Assembly: GCF_002002705.1 (NCBI RefSeq)
Contig: NZ_MUNS01000041.1
Span: 310,001 to 374,000 of the forward strand
Length of the DNA stretch: 64,000 nucleotides
Reading direction: 5' to 3'
Origin: Polaromonas sp. C04
GTDB lineage: Bacteria; Pseudomonadota; Gammaproteobacteria; Burkholderiales; Burkholderiaceae_C
The notes beneath the pieces are model-generated. The model was not told the DNA's origin. It searched no databases and saw only the letters and a program-made list of their open reading frames with translations. The translations under genes were made by a program, and so were the position numbers. Shown in pieces: positions 28,498-37,763 of the stretch (the first letter of the stretch is position 1; every line of letters begins with the position of its first letter).

Positions 28498-29295
28498 CTA
28501 TCTCCAGGTTTTCTTTTTCTTCCAGCGCCGCTCGCCGCGCACGCCGTCTTCCTTCATGCCGAGATAGAACTCCTTGATGTCGTCCTTCTCGCGCAGCCGG
28601 GCGCAGCTGTCTTCCATCACGATGCGGCCGTTCTCCAGCACGTAGCCATAGTCGGACGCGTTCAGCGCCATGTTGGCGTTCTGCTCGACCAGCAGGATGG
28701 TGGTGCCGCGCTCGCGGTTGATGCGCACCACGATCTCGAAGATTTCCTTGGTCAGTTTCGGGCTCAGGCCCAGGCTCGGCTCGTCGAGCAGGATCAGGTC
28801 GGGCGCGGCCATCAAGGCGCGCGAGATCGCCAGCATCTGCTGCTGCCCGCCCGAGAGCAGCCCGGCGTCCTGCGTGGCGCGCTCGCGCAGGATGGGGAAG
28901 TAGCCGAACACGATTTCGATGTCCCGCGCCACGCCATCGCGGTCACGGCGGGTGTACGCGCCCATCAGCAGGTTGTCGCGCACGCTGAGCAGCGGGAACA
29001 CCTCGCGCCCCTCCGGCACATGCGACAGGCCATGCTGCACGATGAAGGCCGGGTCCTGCGCCGTGATGTTCTCGCCCTTGAATTCGATCGAACCCTTGCG
29101 CGGGTCGATGATGCCCGAGATGGTCTTGAGAATCGTGGTTTTGCCCGCGCCGTTCGAGCCCAGCACGGTGGCGATCTCGCCGCGGCGCACCTGCAGGCTG
29201 ACGCCGCGAATCGCCTTGATCGGGCCGTAGGCGCTCTCGACGTTGAGCAGCGTGAGCACAGGCTGGTCGCTCACAGGCGGCGGTACAGCATTCAT
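28498..29295 (-). CDS. livF: Liv-type ABC transporter ATP-binding protein
   Basis: A 265-residue ABC ATPase with Walker A GSNGAGKTT, signature LSGGQQQMLAISRAL and Walker B LILLDEPSLGL. It is the second nucleotide-binding subunit of the importer. The tail is unusually basic (ERRWKKKKTWR). The start overlaps the livG stop (ATGA). The long frame reading back to 29751 is the shadow of livG. Confidence 0.93.
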   Translation of the reverse strand: MNAVPPPVSDQPVLTLLNVESAYGPIKAIRGVSLQVRRGEIATVLGSNGAGKTTILKTISGIIDPRKGSIEFKGENITAQDPAFIVQHGLSHVPEGREVFPLLSVRDNLLMGAYTRRDRDGVARDIEIVFGYFPILRERATQDAGLLSGGQQQMLAISRALMAAPDLILLDEPSLGLSPKLTKEIFEIVVRINRERGTTILLVEQNANMALNASDYGYVLENGRIVMEDSCARLREKDDIKEFYLGMKEDGVRGERRWKKKKTWR

Positions 29296-30089
29296 GCTCG
29301 CCTCCGCAACGACGACACGTCGTCCACCGAGCCCAGGTACGCCTCGATCACGCCGGGGTCGGTCTGCACCTCGCGCGGCGTACCCATGGCCAGCACCTCG
29401 CCCTGGTTCATCGCCAGCACGCGGTCGGAGACCTTGGAGACCAGCGTCATGTCGTGCTCCACCATCAGCACCGTGATGCCGAGCTCGTTCTTGATGTCGG
29501 CAATCCAGAAAGCCATGTCGTCGGTTTCTTCCACGTTCAGCCCCGAGGAGGGTTCGTCCAGCAGCAGCAGCCTGGGTTCGGTGCACAGCGCGCGGGCCAG
29601 CTCGACCACCTTGCGCACACCGTAGGGCAGGCCGGCGACGATCGAGTCGCGGTGGTGCTGCAGGTCGAGGAAGTCGATGACCTGCTCGACCTTTGCGCGC
29701 GCCTCGATTTCGGCCTCGCGCGTGCGGCCGGTGAAAAACAGCTCGCTCCACAAGCCGGTCTTGCGGTGCGTGTGGCGTCCGATCAAGAGGTTGTTGAGCA
29801 CGGTCGCGTGCTCGAACAGCTCGATGTTCTGAAAGGTGCGAGCGATCCCGAGCGCGGCGATCTTGTAGGGCGGCTGGTCCGTCAGTCTGCGGCCGAGGTA
29901 CTCGATCTCGCCCGTGGTCGGGGTGTAGATGCGGCTGATCAGGTTGAACACGGTGGTCTTGCCGGCGCCGTTCGGCCCGATCAGCGTGAAGACCTCGCCG
30001 GGCTTCACATCGAAGCTCACGTTGTTGACGGCCAGCACGCCGCCGAAGCGCACGCTCAGATTCTTGGCTGAAAGAAGGGGCGCGTTCAT
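29292..30089 (-). CDS. livG: Liv-type ABC transporter ATP-binding protein
   Basis: A 265-residue ABC ATPase with Walker [10 protein letters not shown] and Walker [13 protein letters not shown]. The signature reads [15 protein letters not shown], a degenerate form common in LivG proteins. It is the first nucleotide-binding subunit. It overlaps livM upstream and livF downstream by 4 bp each. The correct start is [17 protein letters not shown]; the frame continuing to 31187 is a shadow of livM. Confidence 0.93.
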   Translation of the reverse strand: MNAPLLSAKNLSVRFGGVLAVNNVSFDVKPGEVFTLIGPNGAGKTTVFNLISRIYTPTTGEIEYLGRRLTDQPPYKIAALGIARTFQNIELFEHATVLNNLLIGRHTHRKTGLWSELFFTGRTREAEIEARAKVEQVIDFLDLQHHRDSIVAGLPYGVRKVVELARALCTEPRLLLLDEPSSGLNVEETDDMAFWIADIKNELGITVLMVEHDMTLVSKVSDRVLAMNQGEVLAMGTPREVQTDPGVIEAYLGSVDDVSSLRRRA

Positions 30090-31162
30090 CTGAGTCGGTC
30101 CGATTTCTGGAAGCTCTTTTGCCGCTTGAACGTGCCCTTGCGGTAGAACGGGAAGGTCTGCAGGTAGGTGCGGATCTTCAGCCAGCGGCCGTACAGGCCG
30201 AGCGGCTCGAACAGCACGAAGCCGATCAGGACCGCACCGTACACCACTGCCTGCAAGCCGGGGGCCTGGCCGATCACGTCGGGCAGGTAGCCCTTGGACA
30301 GCGAGATCAGCTGCGGCATGGAAATCAGGAAGATCGCGCCCAGGAATGCACCATGCACCGAGCCCAGGCCGCCGATGACCACCAGAAGGAGCAGGTCGAT
30401 GGACTGCAGAATGTCGAACTGGTCGGGCGAGATGAAGCGCAGCTTGTGCGCATACAGCGCACCGGCCACGCCGGCGAGCGCGGCCGACAGCGCGAACGAC
30501 AGCGTCTTGTAGCGCGCCAGCTGGATGCCCATGCTCTGTGCGGAAATCTCCGAATCGCGAATCGCCACAAAGGCGCGGCCGGTCGGCGAGCGCAGCAGGT
30601 TCAGGATGGCCAGCGTGGCCACGACGGCGACGACCAGGCACAGGAAATAAAACGAGGTGCCGGAGCCCAGGGTCCAGCCGAACATCTCGGGGGGCTTGAC
30701 CTGGATGCCCGAGTTGCCGCCCGTGACCGAATCCCAGCGCGCCAGAATCTCTTCGACGATGAAGCCGAACGCCAGCGTGGCAATGCCAAGGTAAATGCCC
30801 TTCACGCGCAGGGCCGGCAGGCCCACGATGACCCCGACCACGGCCGACAGCAGCCCGGCCGCCACCAGTGCGATCGGGAACGGCCAGCCCATGTTGGTCA
30901 GCACGGCCTGGGTGTATGCACCCGCGCCCAGAAACGCCGCATGGCCAATGGAGAACTGGCCCGTGAAGCCCGCCAGCAGCATCAGGCCGAGGCCGGCGAT
31001 GCCGTAGATCAGCACAAAGGTCAGCTGCGCCAGCCAGTACTCGGCAAACAGCCAGGGTGCGGCGAGCAGCAGCAGCATCAGCGCGCTGTACCAGAACACG
31101 TGTCCGCCGTGCTTGGCAAGGCGGATGTCCTGCGCGTAATCGGTCTTGAATATGAACCTCAT
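30086..31162 (-). CDS. livM: Liv-type ABC transporter permease
   Basis: A 358-residue multi-spanning protein with about eight hydrophobic segments ([17 protein letters not shown] and on), the [21 protein letters not shown] permease motif and [19 protein letters not shown] near the C-terminus. These are LivM features. It pairs with LivH in the inner membrane. The C-terminal [11 protein letters not shown] tail is basic and cytoplasmic. Confidence 0.93.
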   Translation of the reverse strand: MRFIFKTDYAQDIRLAKHGGHVFWYSALMLLLLAAPWLFAEYWLAQLTFVLIYGIAGLGLMLLAGFTGQFSIGHAAFLGAGAYTQAVLTNMGWPFPIALVAAGLLSAVVGVIVGLPALRVKGIYLGIATLAFGFIVEEILARWDSVTGGNSGIQVKPPEMFGWTLGSGTSFYFLCLVVAVVATLAILNLLRSPTGRAFVAIRDSEISAQSMGIQLARYKTLSFALSAALAGVAGALYAHKLRFISPDQFDILQSIDLLLLVVIGGLGSVHGAFLGAIFLISMPQLISLSKGYLPDVIGQAPGLQAVVYGAVLIGFVLFEPLGLYGRWLKIRTYLQTFPFYRKGTFKRQKSFQKSDRLR

Positions 31163-32034
31163 ACCTTTTTCCGCAGTTTTTCGCCAAACAGTCCGTTGGG
31201 CTTGATGACCAGCATCACCAGCACCACGATGTAGGCGGCCGTGTCCTTGAAGCCGTCGGGCAGGTAAAAGCCCGACAGCGATTCCACGATGCCCACGATC
31301 AGGCCGCCCACGATCGCGCCCGGCAGGCTGCCAAAGCCGCCCACCACCGCGGCCGGGAACGCCTTCAGGCCGATAAAACCCATGTTGGCGTGCACGAAGG
31401 TGATGGGCGCCAGCAGCAGCCCCGCGATGGCCGCCACCGCGGCGGCCAGCCCCCAGACCAGGCCGTTGATGCGCTTCACCGGAATGCCCATGTAATAGGC
31501 GGCGAGCTGGTTTTGCGAGGACGCCTGCATGGCGATGCCGAGCTTGCTATACCTGAACATGGCAAACAGCAGCACGCACAGCACGCCGGTGGCGCCGATC
31601 ACCACCATCTGCTCGACGTTGAGCACCAGCGTGCCGACGTTCCAGATCTGATCCTTGTAGGGCACGGGCAGCACGCGGGTTTCGGTGCCGATGTTCGGAA
31701 TCATGGTGATCAGTCCGCGCGCCACGTAGCCGATGCCGATGGTCAGCATGACGATGGAAAACTGCGGCTGACCCAGAATGGGGCGAATCACCACGCGCTC
31801 GAGCACCACGCCGAAAGCGGCCATCGCCACGATGGCACTGATCACCGCCAGCCAGTACGGAAAGCCCAGCAGCGTCATGCCCGCCAGGCCGGCAAACGCG
31901 CCCAGCATCATGAGCTCGCCCTGCGCGAAGCTCACGGTCTCGGTGGCCTTGTAGATGAGCACGAAGCCCAGAGCGATCAGCCCGTAGATGCATCCTTGCG
32001 AGATGCCGCTGATCACCAGTTGAAGAACCTGCAC
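31159..32034 (-). CDS. livH: Liv-type ABC transporter permease (GTG start)
   Basis: A 291-residue inner-membrane permease. The start is the GTG at 32034: GGGAGG lies just upstream and family members begin VLQLVISGISQGCIYGLIAL; the ATG at 32103 would add residues not seen in relatives. Segments such as GFVLIYKATETVSFAQGELMM and the late AVVGGFGSLPGAIVGGLIVG are LivH hallmarks. First gene of the importer operon: livH-livM-livG-livF-ligase-binding protein. Confidence 0.9.
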   Translation of the reverse strand: MQVLQLVISGISQGCIYGLIALGFVLIYKATETVSFAQGELMMLGAFAGLAGMTLLGFPYWLAVISAIVAMAAFGVVLERVVIRPILGQPQFSIVMLTIGIGYVARGLITMIPNIGTETRVLPVPYKDQIWNVGTLVLNVEQMVVIGATGVLCVLLFAMFRYSKLGIAMQASSQNQLAAYYMGIPVKRINGLVWGLAAAVAAIAGLLLAPITFVHANMGFIGLKAFPAAVVGGFGSLPGAIVGGLIVGIVESLSGFYLPDGFKDTAAYIVVLVMLVIKPNGLFGEKLRKKV

Positions 32035-32196
32035 TGAGCCTCCCAAATCGTTGCGTGGTTTATAGCTGCATGCGCCACAACTGTCCTCAGGGTTGATACG
32101 CATAGCCTGTCGCGCAGATATCAGGCGTTATCACGAACGTGGGGCCGGCGCGCTTCGCCGCGGGCCCGGGTTGGCCCGGGAAATTTAAGAGAAAAA

Positions 32197-32248
32197 GCCT
32201 TGTAGCCCTTGCCGGTCAATGGCAATCAGCTATAAAAAACGAAGCAAT
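32197..32248 (+). repeat. Short dispersed repeat (family R3)
   Basis: The sequence runs GCCTTGTAGCCCTTGCCGGT ... CAGCTATAAAAAACGAAGCA. It matches 51981-52031 in dapF and 6111-6162. It abuts the 3' end of the YciA gene and lies between it and livH. Confidence 0.75.
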
Positions 32249-32697
32249 CAGGCGACTGGCTGGGGCAGTGGCCGCGGCCGCCCCTGGTCGTCGATCGCCA
32301 CATACGTCACCGACGCTTCCGTGACCTTGAGGTAACGGCCCTGGGTGCGAATGCGCTCGGCATAGACCTCGACGTTCACGGTGATCGAGGTGCGGCCCAC
32401 GTGCGTGACCTCGGAGTAGAACGACAACAGGTCGCCCACGCGCACCGGCTGCTTGAAGACGAACTGGTTCACCGCCACCGTGGCCATGCGGCCTTGCGCG
32501 CGGCGTGCCGGCAGCACCGAGCCGGCCAGGTCCACGTGGGCCATGACCCAGCCGCCAAAGATGTCGCCGTTGGCGTTGCAGTCGGCCGGCAGGGGAATGA
32601 CCTTGAGCACCAGTTCCTTGTCGGCCGGCAGCTCGACATGGAGCGCGCCGGTTGCGCTGGTGGCTGTACTGGCGGTCGAACTTGAATTGTCAGACAT
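32248..32697 (-). CDS. yciA: Acyl-CoA thioesterase, YciA/BACH type
   Basis: A 149-residue hot-dog protein with LPADCNANGDIFGGWVMAHVDLAGSV, the catalytic Asp in NGDIFGGW and the CoA-facing VNVEVYAER strand, as in YciA. These hexamers hydrolyse a wide range of acyl-CoAs. ATG 32697 is taken as the start; a GTG two codons earlier is possible. It is transcribed divergently from the Atm1-type exporter. The N-terminal 20 residues are Ser/Thr/Ala-rich and probably disordered. Confidence 0.88.
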   Translation of the reverse strand: MSDNSSSTASTATSATGALHVELPADKELVLKVIPLPADCNANGDIFGGWVMAHVDLAGSVLPARRAQGRMATVAVNQFVFKQPVRVGDLLSFYSEVTHVGRTSITVNVEVYAERIRTQGRYLKVTEASVTYVAIDDQGRPRPLPQPVA

Positions 32698-32738
32698 GGG
32701 CACAATCTCTTGTCATCAACAGCCCCCGATTGTCTCCC

Positions 32739-34562
32739 ATGCGCCGATCCGGCGAACTCGCCCGCCCCTCTTTTGCGCCTGCCTCGCCCGCCGGCACCGC
32801 CGCGCCGCGCTCCGACTGGAGCACGCTGGCCCGGCTGTTCCCCTACCTGTGGCAGTACAAATGGCGCGCCATCGCGGCCTTGCTGTTCATGGTCGGCGCC
32901 AAGATGGCCAACGTCGGCGTGCCGCTGCTGCTCAAGCGCCTGGTCGACGCGATGAGCTTCAAGCCCGGCGAAGTGCAGGCCGTGCTGGTGGTGCCGCTGG
33001 CGCTGCTGATCGCGTACGGGCTCTTGCGCCTGTCCACCTCGCTGTTCACCGAACTGCGCGAACTGGTCTTTGCCAAGGCCACCGAGGGCGCGGCGCGCAC
33101 CATCTCGCTCGAAGTGTTCCGCCATCTGCATGCCCTGAGCCTGCGCTTTCACCTGGAGCGCCAGACCGGCGGCATGTCGCGCGACATCGAGCGCGGCTCG
33201 CGCGGCGTGCACTCGCTGATCTCGTATTCGCTGTACAGCATCATCCCGACCCTGATCGAGGTGACCATGGTGCTGACCTTGCTGGCCGTCAAGTTCGACA
33301 TCTGGTTTGCCTGGATCACCGCCATTGCGCTGGTGTTTTATATCGGCTTCACCGTCACGGTGACCGAGTGGCGAACCCAGTTCCGCAAGGAGATGAACGA
33401 GCTCGACTCGCGCGCGAACAGCCGCGCCATCGACTCGCTCCTGAATTACGAAACCGTCAAGTACTTCAACAACGAAGAGTTCGAGGCCCGGCGCTATGAC
33501 GAAAACCTGCGCCGCTACCGCCTGGCCGCGCTCAAGAGCCAGCGCACCCTGAGCCTGCTCAATGCCGGCCAGCAGACGATCATCGCCATCGGCCTGGTGG
33601 TCATGCTGTGGCGCGCCACCGAGGGCGTGGTCGCCGGGCACCTCACGCTGGGCGACCTGGTCATGATCAACGCCTTCATGATCCAGCTCTACATTCCGCT
33701 GGGTTTCCTGGGCGTGCTGTACCGCGAGATCAAGCAGAGCCTGACCGACCTGGAGCGCATGTTCCATCTGATGGAGAAGGAGCGCGAGATCGCCGACGTG
33801 CCCGGTGCGCAGCCCCTCCGCATCGAGGGCACGCCCGAGGTGCGCTTCGAGGACGTGAGCTTTGCCTACGAGGCCGCGCGCCCCATCCTGCACCACATCA
33901 GCTTCGTGATTCCGGCCGGCAAGACGGTGGCCGTAGTTGGCCCCTCGGGCGCCGGCAAGTCCACCCTGTCGCGTCTGCTGTACCGCTTTTACGATGTGCA
34001 GCAGGGCCGCATCACCATCGCCGGGCAGGACATCAAGCAGGTCACGCAGGCCAGCGTGCGCCAGGCCATCGGCATCGTGCCGCAGGACACCGTGCTGTTC
34101 AACGACACCATCGAATACAACATCGCCTACGGCAACCCGGGCGCCAGCCGCGCGGTGGTCGAGGCCGCGGCCCGCGCCGCCCACATCCACAACTTCATCA
34201 GCATCACGCCCGCCGGCTACGACACCATGGTGGGCGAGCGCGGCCTCAAGCTGTCGGGTGGCGAGAAACAGCGCGTGGCGATCGCCCGCACCCTGCTGAA
34301 GAACCCGCCGGTGCTGATCTTCGACGAGGCCACCTCGGCGCTCGACTCCGCCAACGAGCGCGCCATCCAGGCCGAGCTGCAAAGTGTCGCGCAAAACAAG
34401 ACCACGCTGGTGATTGCGCACCGCCTCTCCACCGTGGTGGACGCGCATGAAATTCTGGTGATGGAGGCGGGGCGCATCATCGAGCGCGGCTCTCATGCCG
34501 AGCTGTTGGCGGCGAATGGGCGCTATGCGCAGATGTGGGCGTTGCAGCAGAGTTCGGAGTAG
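32739..34562 (+). CDS. ABC exporter, Atm1/HMT1 type (fused permease and ATPase)
   Basis: A 607-residue half-transporter. Six membrane helices lie between ~45 and 325, with the diagnostic LLNYETVKYFNNEEFE motif of the Atm1/ABCB7 group. The ATPase domain has Walker A GPSGAGKST, signature LSGGEKQRVAIARTLL and Walker B VLIFDEATSALDS. Relatives export glutathione-based compounds and protect against heavy metals or supply a sulfur species for Fe-S assembly. It works as a homodimer in the inner membrane. Start at 32739 is chosen because the longer frame reads antisense to YciA. Confidence 0.92.
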   Translation: MRRSGELARPSFAPASPAGTAAPRSDWSTLARLFPYLWQYKWRAIAALLFMVGAKMANVGVPLLLKRLVDAMSFKPGEVQAVLVVPLALLIAYGLLRLSTSLFTELRELVFAKATEGAARTISLEVFRHLHALSLRFHLERQTGGMSRDIERGSRGVHSLISYSLYSIIPTLIEVTMVLTLLAVKFDIWFAWITAIALVFYIGFTVTVTEWRTQFRKEMNELDSRANSRAIDSLLNYETVKYFNNEEFEARRYDENLRRYRLAALKSQRTLSLLNAGQQTIIAIGLVVMLWRATEGVVAGHLTLGDLVMINAFMIQLYIPLGFLGVLYREIKQSLTDLERMFHLMEKEREIADVPGAQPLRIEGTPEVRFEDVSFAYEAARPILHHISFVIPAGKTVAVVGPSGAGKSTLSRLLYRFYDVQQGRITIAGQDIKQVTQASVRQAIGIVPQDTVLFNDTIEYNIAYGNPGASRAVVEAAARAAHIHNFISITPAGYDTMVGERGLKLSGGEKQRVAIARTLLKNPPVLIFDEATSALDSANERAIQAELQSVAQNKTTLVIAHRLSTVVDAHEILVMEAGRIIERGSHAELLAANGRYAQMWALQQSSE

Positions 34563-34576
34563 TTTGACATCGCTTT

Positions 34577-34745
34577 TGGTGTGAAATTGATAGCGCAACG
34601 TGTAGGTAAAGTATGGGCTGCAGGCCGAAAATGCTTGAGGTTCGCAGATTCAGCAAGACCGGGGACCTGCGCAACGATTGAGCCATGTGTCGTGGATGCT
34701 TCGCCAGTTAAACTGGATTTGCATTCCGTAGAACGTGAGAAGTCT
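34577..34745 (+). repeat. Diverged direct repeat, left copy (partner 35642-35815)
   Basis: Shared blocks in the same order as the right copy are GAAA-TGATAGCGCA, TATGGGCTGCAGGCCGAAAA, GCTTGAG, GTGGATGC and GTTAAACTGG. About 300 bases from 34563 to 34865 hold no supportable gene. The right copy is the upstream region of the SDR gene at 35805, so this may be a second, orphaned promoter region. Confidence 0.6.
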
Positions 34746-34865
34746 TTTGAACTCAAGGCTCTGTGCCAAGAAGGTGCGGCGATAAGAGGTGTTCTGTTGG
34801 CCGGTTAAGTTCCGGAATTGATCACTAGATCACGTTCGACCACAAATTTCCTCTGGAGCGAGCAT

Positions 34866-35087
34866 ATGAACATCCTTTTTCTAGGGCCGGCAATAGCGGG
34901 TTGCAACGGACTCTATCTAGTTATCGCCGCACTTCTGCCTCTGGATTACGTGGTCTACTTTGGGCGATATGGAACAAAGATTGATTGGCTAGATACGCGT
35001 GCGGCTCGCCGAAGTGCTCTTCTTTCCGGGCTAGGTTGGCTGTTTGCCTCTCTCGTTGTTGGAGTACTTGTATGGGCACACAAGTAA
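34866..35087 (+). CDS. Small hypothetical membrane protein
   Basis: A 73-residue protein with a GGAG site 7 bp before the ATG. There are two hydrophobic stretches, residues ~8-30 (AIAGCNGLYLVIAALLPLDYVV) and ~50-70 (GLGWLFASLVVGVLVW), separated by a charged loop (GTKIDWLDTRAARR). No family is recognised. Base composition is more A+T-rich than neighbouring genes, and the gene lies between the two diverged direct repeats, so it may be acquired. It could be spurious, but the ribosome site and clean hydrophobic pattern argue for a gene. Confidence 0.45.
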   Translation: MNILFLGPAIAGCNGLYLVIAALLPLDYVVYFGRYGTKIDWLDTRAARRSALLSGLGWLFASLVVGVLVWAHK

Positions 35088-35314
35088 GCGGCTTGAGTAG
35101 CTTCACTCAATGACTCCTTCCGCCCGCTCACAGCGTCCGAGTCCACTCACGCTCTCCGTGTCATGGCGGCGTCTAACCCGTCGTATATGGACACCCCCGA
35201 ACGGCAAGAAACTGATCGATAGTTGAGCTTTGGGAGAAGCGCAGCATGTATGGTGGACGCCGCGCGCCAGAAGCTGATGACCATCGACCTGAACCTGCGA
35301 GACGAAACCTGAGC

Positions 35315-35593
35315 ATGCCAGTAAAAACGCTGACGCTAAAGATCAAGGTCAAGCCAGGTGCGAAGGCTGAAAGTCTCGTCGCCACGGAAGATGGCACCTG
35401 GATAGCATCGGTGAAGGCGCAGCCGGTGGATGGCAAGGCCAACGCAGCGCTGGTGGCCCTCGTCGCGAGGCACTTTGCGGTCGCCCGCAGCGCAGTTCAG
35501 CTCAAGTCGGGCGCCGGCTCCCGGCTCAAGCTGGTCCAGGTGCAGGGGGTGCAAGACGGCGGTACGGAGGCGGCAAGCTCCGGCCGCCACTGA
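35315..35593 (+). CDS. DUF167 (YggU-like) family protein
   Basis: A 92-residue protein with the family core KIKVKPGAKAESLV, then VDGKANAALVALVARHF and VQLKSGAGSRLKLVQV. DUF167 proteins are small alpha/beta proteins of unknown function found in all domains. The ATG at 35315 matches family N-termini; one at 35246 would add an atypical Arg-rich leader. A stop-terminated frame just upstream (ARQKLMTIDLNLRDET) may be the tail of a lost gene. Confidence 0.78.
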   Translation: MPVKTLTLKIKVKPGAKAESLVATEDGTWIASVKAQPVDGKANAALVALVARHFAVARSAVQLKSGAGSRLKLVQVQGVQDGGTEAASSGRH

Positions 35594-35641
35594 CCCATGG
35601 CCCGGGGGGCACGCGCCCGACAGGCCTCTGCGGTTCGTGCG

Positions 35642-35815
35642 CGAGTATGAAACTGATAGCGCACTGCGAACGTCCTGTATGGGCTACAGGCCGAAAAGGC
35701 TTGAGATTTGCTGGCCCGGTCAGGCCTGACCCTTCTGCGGCGATCGGGTTGCCCCGTGGATGCCTGGCCGCGTAAACTGGTTTTTCTCGGAAAGGTGGGA
35801 CGTTATGGATTTGAA
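35642..35815 (+). repeat. Diverged direct repeat, right copy (partner 34577-34745)
   Basis: Blocks matching the left copy are TGAAACTGATAGCGCA, TATGGGCTACAGGCCGAAAA, GCTTGAG, GTGGATGCC and CGTAAACTGG. It includes the ribosome site and first codons of the SDR gene. Confidence 0.6.
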
Positions 35816-36596
35816 ACTCACGAACAAACTCGCGCTGGTGTCCGGCAGCACGGCCGGCATCGGCTACGCCATCGCCGCCGCCCTGGCGGGCGAAGGCGCC
35901 CAGGTGATTGTCAATGGGCGCTCGCAGGCGTCAGTGGATGGCGCCGTGTCGAAAATCAAGTCGGCCACGGGCGGCACGGTGCACGGATTTGCCGGCGATC
36001 TCGGCACGGCCGCCGCTGCCGAGGAGCTCGTGCGGCAGTACCCGAACATCGAAATCCTGGTCAACAACCTTGGCATTTTCGAGGCCACGCCTTTCGAAAA
36101 AATTCCCGATGCCGATTGGGTCCGGTTCTTCGAGGTCAATGTATTGAGTGGCGTGCGCCTGGCTCGTCTGTGCCTGCCCGCCATGCGGCGCGCGAACTGG
36201 GGGCGGATCATTTTTATTTCGAGCGAGAGCGCGGTGCAGATTCCCGTCGAGATGATTCACTACGGCATGACCAAGACCGCGCAACTGGCCGTCTCGCGCG
36301 GCCTGGCCGAATCGCTCGCCGGCACGGGCATCACGGTCAACAGCGTTCTGCCCGGCCCGACCCGGTCGCGCGGGGTTGGGGATTTTGTGGAAGCGCTGGC
36401 CAAGTCGGAGGGCAAGTCTTTCAGCGAGTTCGAGAAGGAGTTCTTCGACAAGGTGCGCCCGACCTCGCTCATCAAGCGTTTCGCGTCTCCGGACGAGGTC
36501 GCTTCTCTGGTGACCTACGTCGCGAGCCCGCTGGCATCGGCCACCACGGGCGCCGCCTTGCGCGTGGATGGCGGCGTGCTGAAGAGCGCGTTCTGA
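35805..36596 (+). CDS. SDR family oxidoreductase
   Basis: A 263-residue classical SDR with SGSTAGIGYAIAAAL (cofactor loop), NNLG at ~85, FISSES and YGMTK (catalytic Ser, Tyr, Lys) and the usual C-terminal LRVDGG. The internal spacing suits NADP- or NAD-dependent dehydrogenases of the 3-ketoacyl reductase type. AAAGGTGGGA precedes the start. The substrate is not assignable. It is separated from hypT-like by 61 bp. Confidence 0.88.
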   Translation: MDLKLTNKLALVSGSTAGIGYAIAAALAGEGAQVIVNGRSQASVDGAVSKIKSATGGTVHGFAGDLGTAAAAEELVRQYPNIEILVNNLGIFEATPFEKIPDADWVRFFEVNVLSGVRLARLCLPAMRRANWGRIIFISSESAVQIPVEMIHYGMTKTAQLAVSRGLAESLAGTGITVNSVLPGPTRSRGVGDFVEALAKSEGKSFSEFEKEFFDKVRPTSLIKRFASPDEVASLVTYVASPLASATTGAALRVDGGVLKSAF

Positions 36597-36657
36597 GCGG
36601 TGGACGGTTGCTGCCGATGTCCGGCTTCGATCGACCCCGCGCCGCATAATCCGCGCC

Positions 36658-37590
36658 ATGGAAACCAAATGGCTTGAAGACTTTGTCAGCCTGGCCGAGA
36701 CGCACAGTTTCAGCCGCTCCGCGCAATTGCGCCATGTCACGCAGCCGGCGTTTTCGCGCCGCATCCAGGCGCTCGAGGCCTGGGCCGGCACCGATCTGGT
36801 GGACCGCAGCTCGTACCCCACGCGCCTGACGCCGGCGGGCGAGACGCTGTACGACCAGGCGATGGAGATGCTGCAGGCGCTGCAAAGCACGCGCGCCATG
36901 CTGCGCGGGCACACCTCGGCGGGGCAGGACGTGATCGAGTTCGCCGTCCCGCACACGCTGGCCTTCACCTTTTTTCCGGCCTGGGTCACCAGCCTGCGCG
37001 AGAAGTTCGGTCCCATCAAGAGCCGGCTGATCGCGCTCAACGTGCACGATGCGGTGATGCGCCTGGTCGAGGGCAGCTGCGATGTGCTGATTGCCTACTA
37101 CCACAGCTCGCAGCCGTTTCAGTTAGATGCCGCGCGCTACGAAATGGTGAGCCTGGGGCAGGAGGTGCTGTCGCCCTATGCCAAGCCCGATGCCGACGGC
37201 AGTGCGATGTTCAAGCTGCCGGGCCGCCCCAACCAGCCGCTGCCGTACCTGGGCTATGCGCCCGGCGCTTACCTTGGGCGGGTGGTGGACCTGATCCTCA
37301 AGCAGTCGGCCACCGCGGTGCACCTGGACCGGGTCTACGAAACCGACATGGCCGAGGGTCTCAAGGCGATGGCGGTGGAAGGGCACGGCATCGCCTTTTT
37401 GCCGCACAGCGCGGTCAAGAAAGAGGTGCGCGCGCGCAAGCTGGTGCCGGCCGTGATGCCGGGCGCGCAGGCGCTGGAGATGACCATGGACGTTCGGGCC
37501 TACCGGGAAAAGCCCGTGGGCAAGGAGGCGCCCAAGGGGACGGCGCAGGCCTTGTGGGCTTATCTGGCGTCGCAGGCAGCCGCCAAGTAG
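36658..37590 (+). CDS. LysR-family regulator, HypT (YjiE)-like
   Basis: A 310-residue LTTR. The N-terminus METKWLEDFVSLAETHSFSRSAQLRHVTQPAFSRRIQALE is the winged helix-turn-helix and matches HypT in the ETKWL and SQ/TQPAFSRRI signature. The effector domain follows. HypT in E. coli is activated by methionine oxidation under hypochlorite; this protein has several Met residues but their roles are unknown. The gene lies upstream of, and in line with, the glutamate/aspartate importer, which it may regulate. A CATAAT element ends 7 bp before the ATG. Confidence 0.85.
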   Translation: METKWLEDFVSLAETHSFSRSAQLRHVTQPAFSRRIQALEAWAGTDLVDRSSYPTRLTPAGETLYDQAMEMLQALQSTRAMLRGHTSAGQDVIEFAVPHTLAFTFFPAWVTSLREKFGPIKSRLIALNVHDAVMRLVEGSCDVLIAYYHSSQPFQLDAARYEMVSLGQEVLSPYAKPDADGSAMFKLPGRPNQPLPYLGYAPGAYLGRVVDLILKQSATAVHLDRVYETDMAEGLKAMAVEGHGIAFLPHSAVKKEVRARKLVPAVMPGAQALEMTMDVRAYREKPVGKEAPKGTAQALWAYLASQAAAK

Positions 37591-37624
37591 CATCTGGCTT
37601 ATGTATAAAATTTTTGCATAACAC

Positions 37625-37650
37625 CGCCCGCATTTAACATGGGCGTTTTT
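37625..37650 (+). terminator. Intrinsic terminator after the LysR gene
   Basis: CGCCC and GGGCG pair across a 10-11-nt loop, followed immediately by TTTTT. It separates the regulator from the glt operon, so gltI needs its own promoter in 37651-37750. Confidence 0.7.
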
Positions 37651-37763
37651 CCTGGATTTCCGCGTTTCAGGAGGGATTTACGGGTTATCCCGCAAGCCCG
37701 ACTCTCTAGAATCTCGTCATATTCAGTTACCCGTTAACGCTTTTACCTCCAGGAGAGTTTTGT

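Noticed and set aside
35171-35227. Possible integron attC site (GTCTAAC ... GTTGAGC) after the small membrane protein gene
   Set aside because: The two core-like ends are not complementary, the sequence between them does not fold into an attC-like hairpin, and no integrase or cassette array is present.
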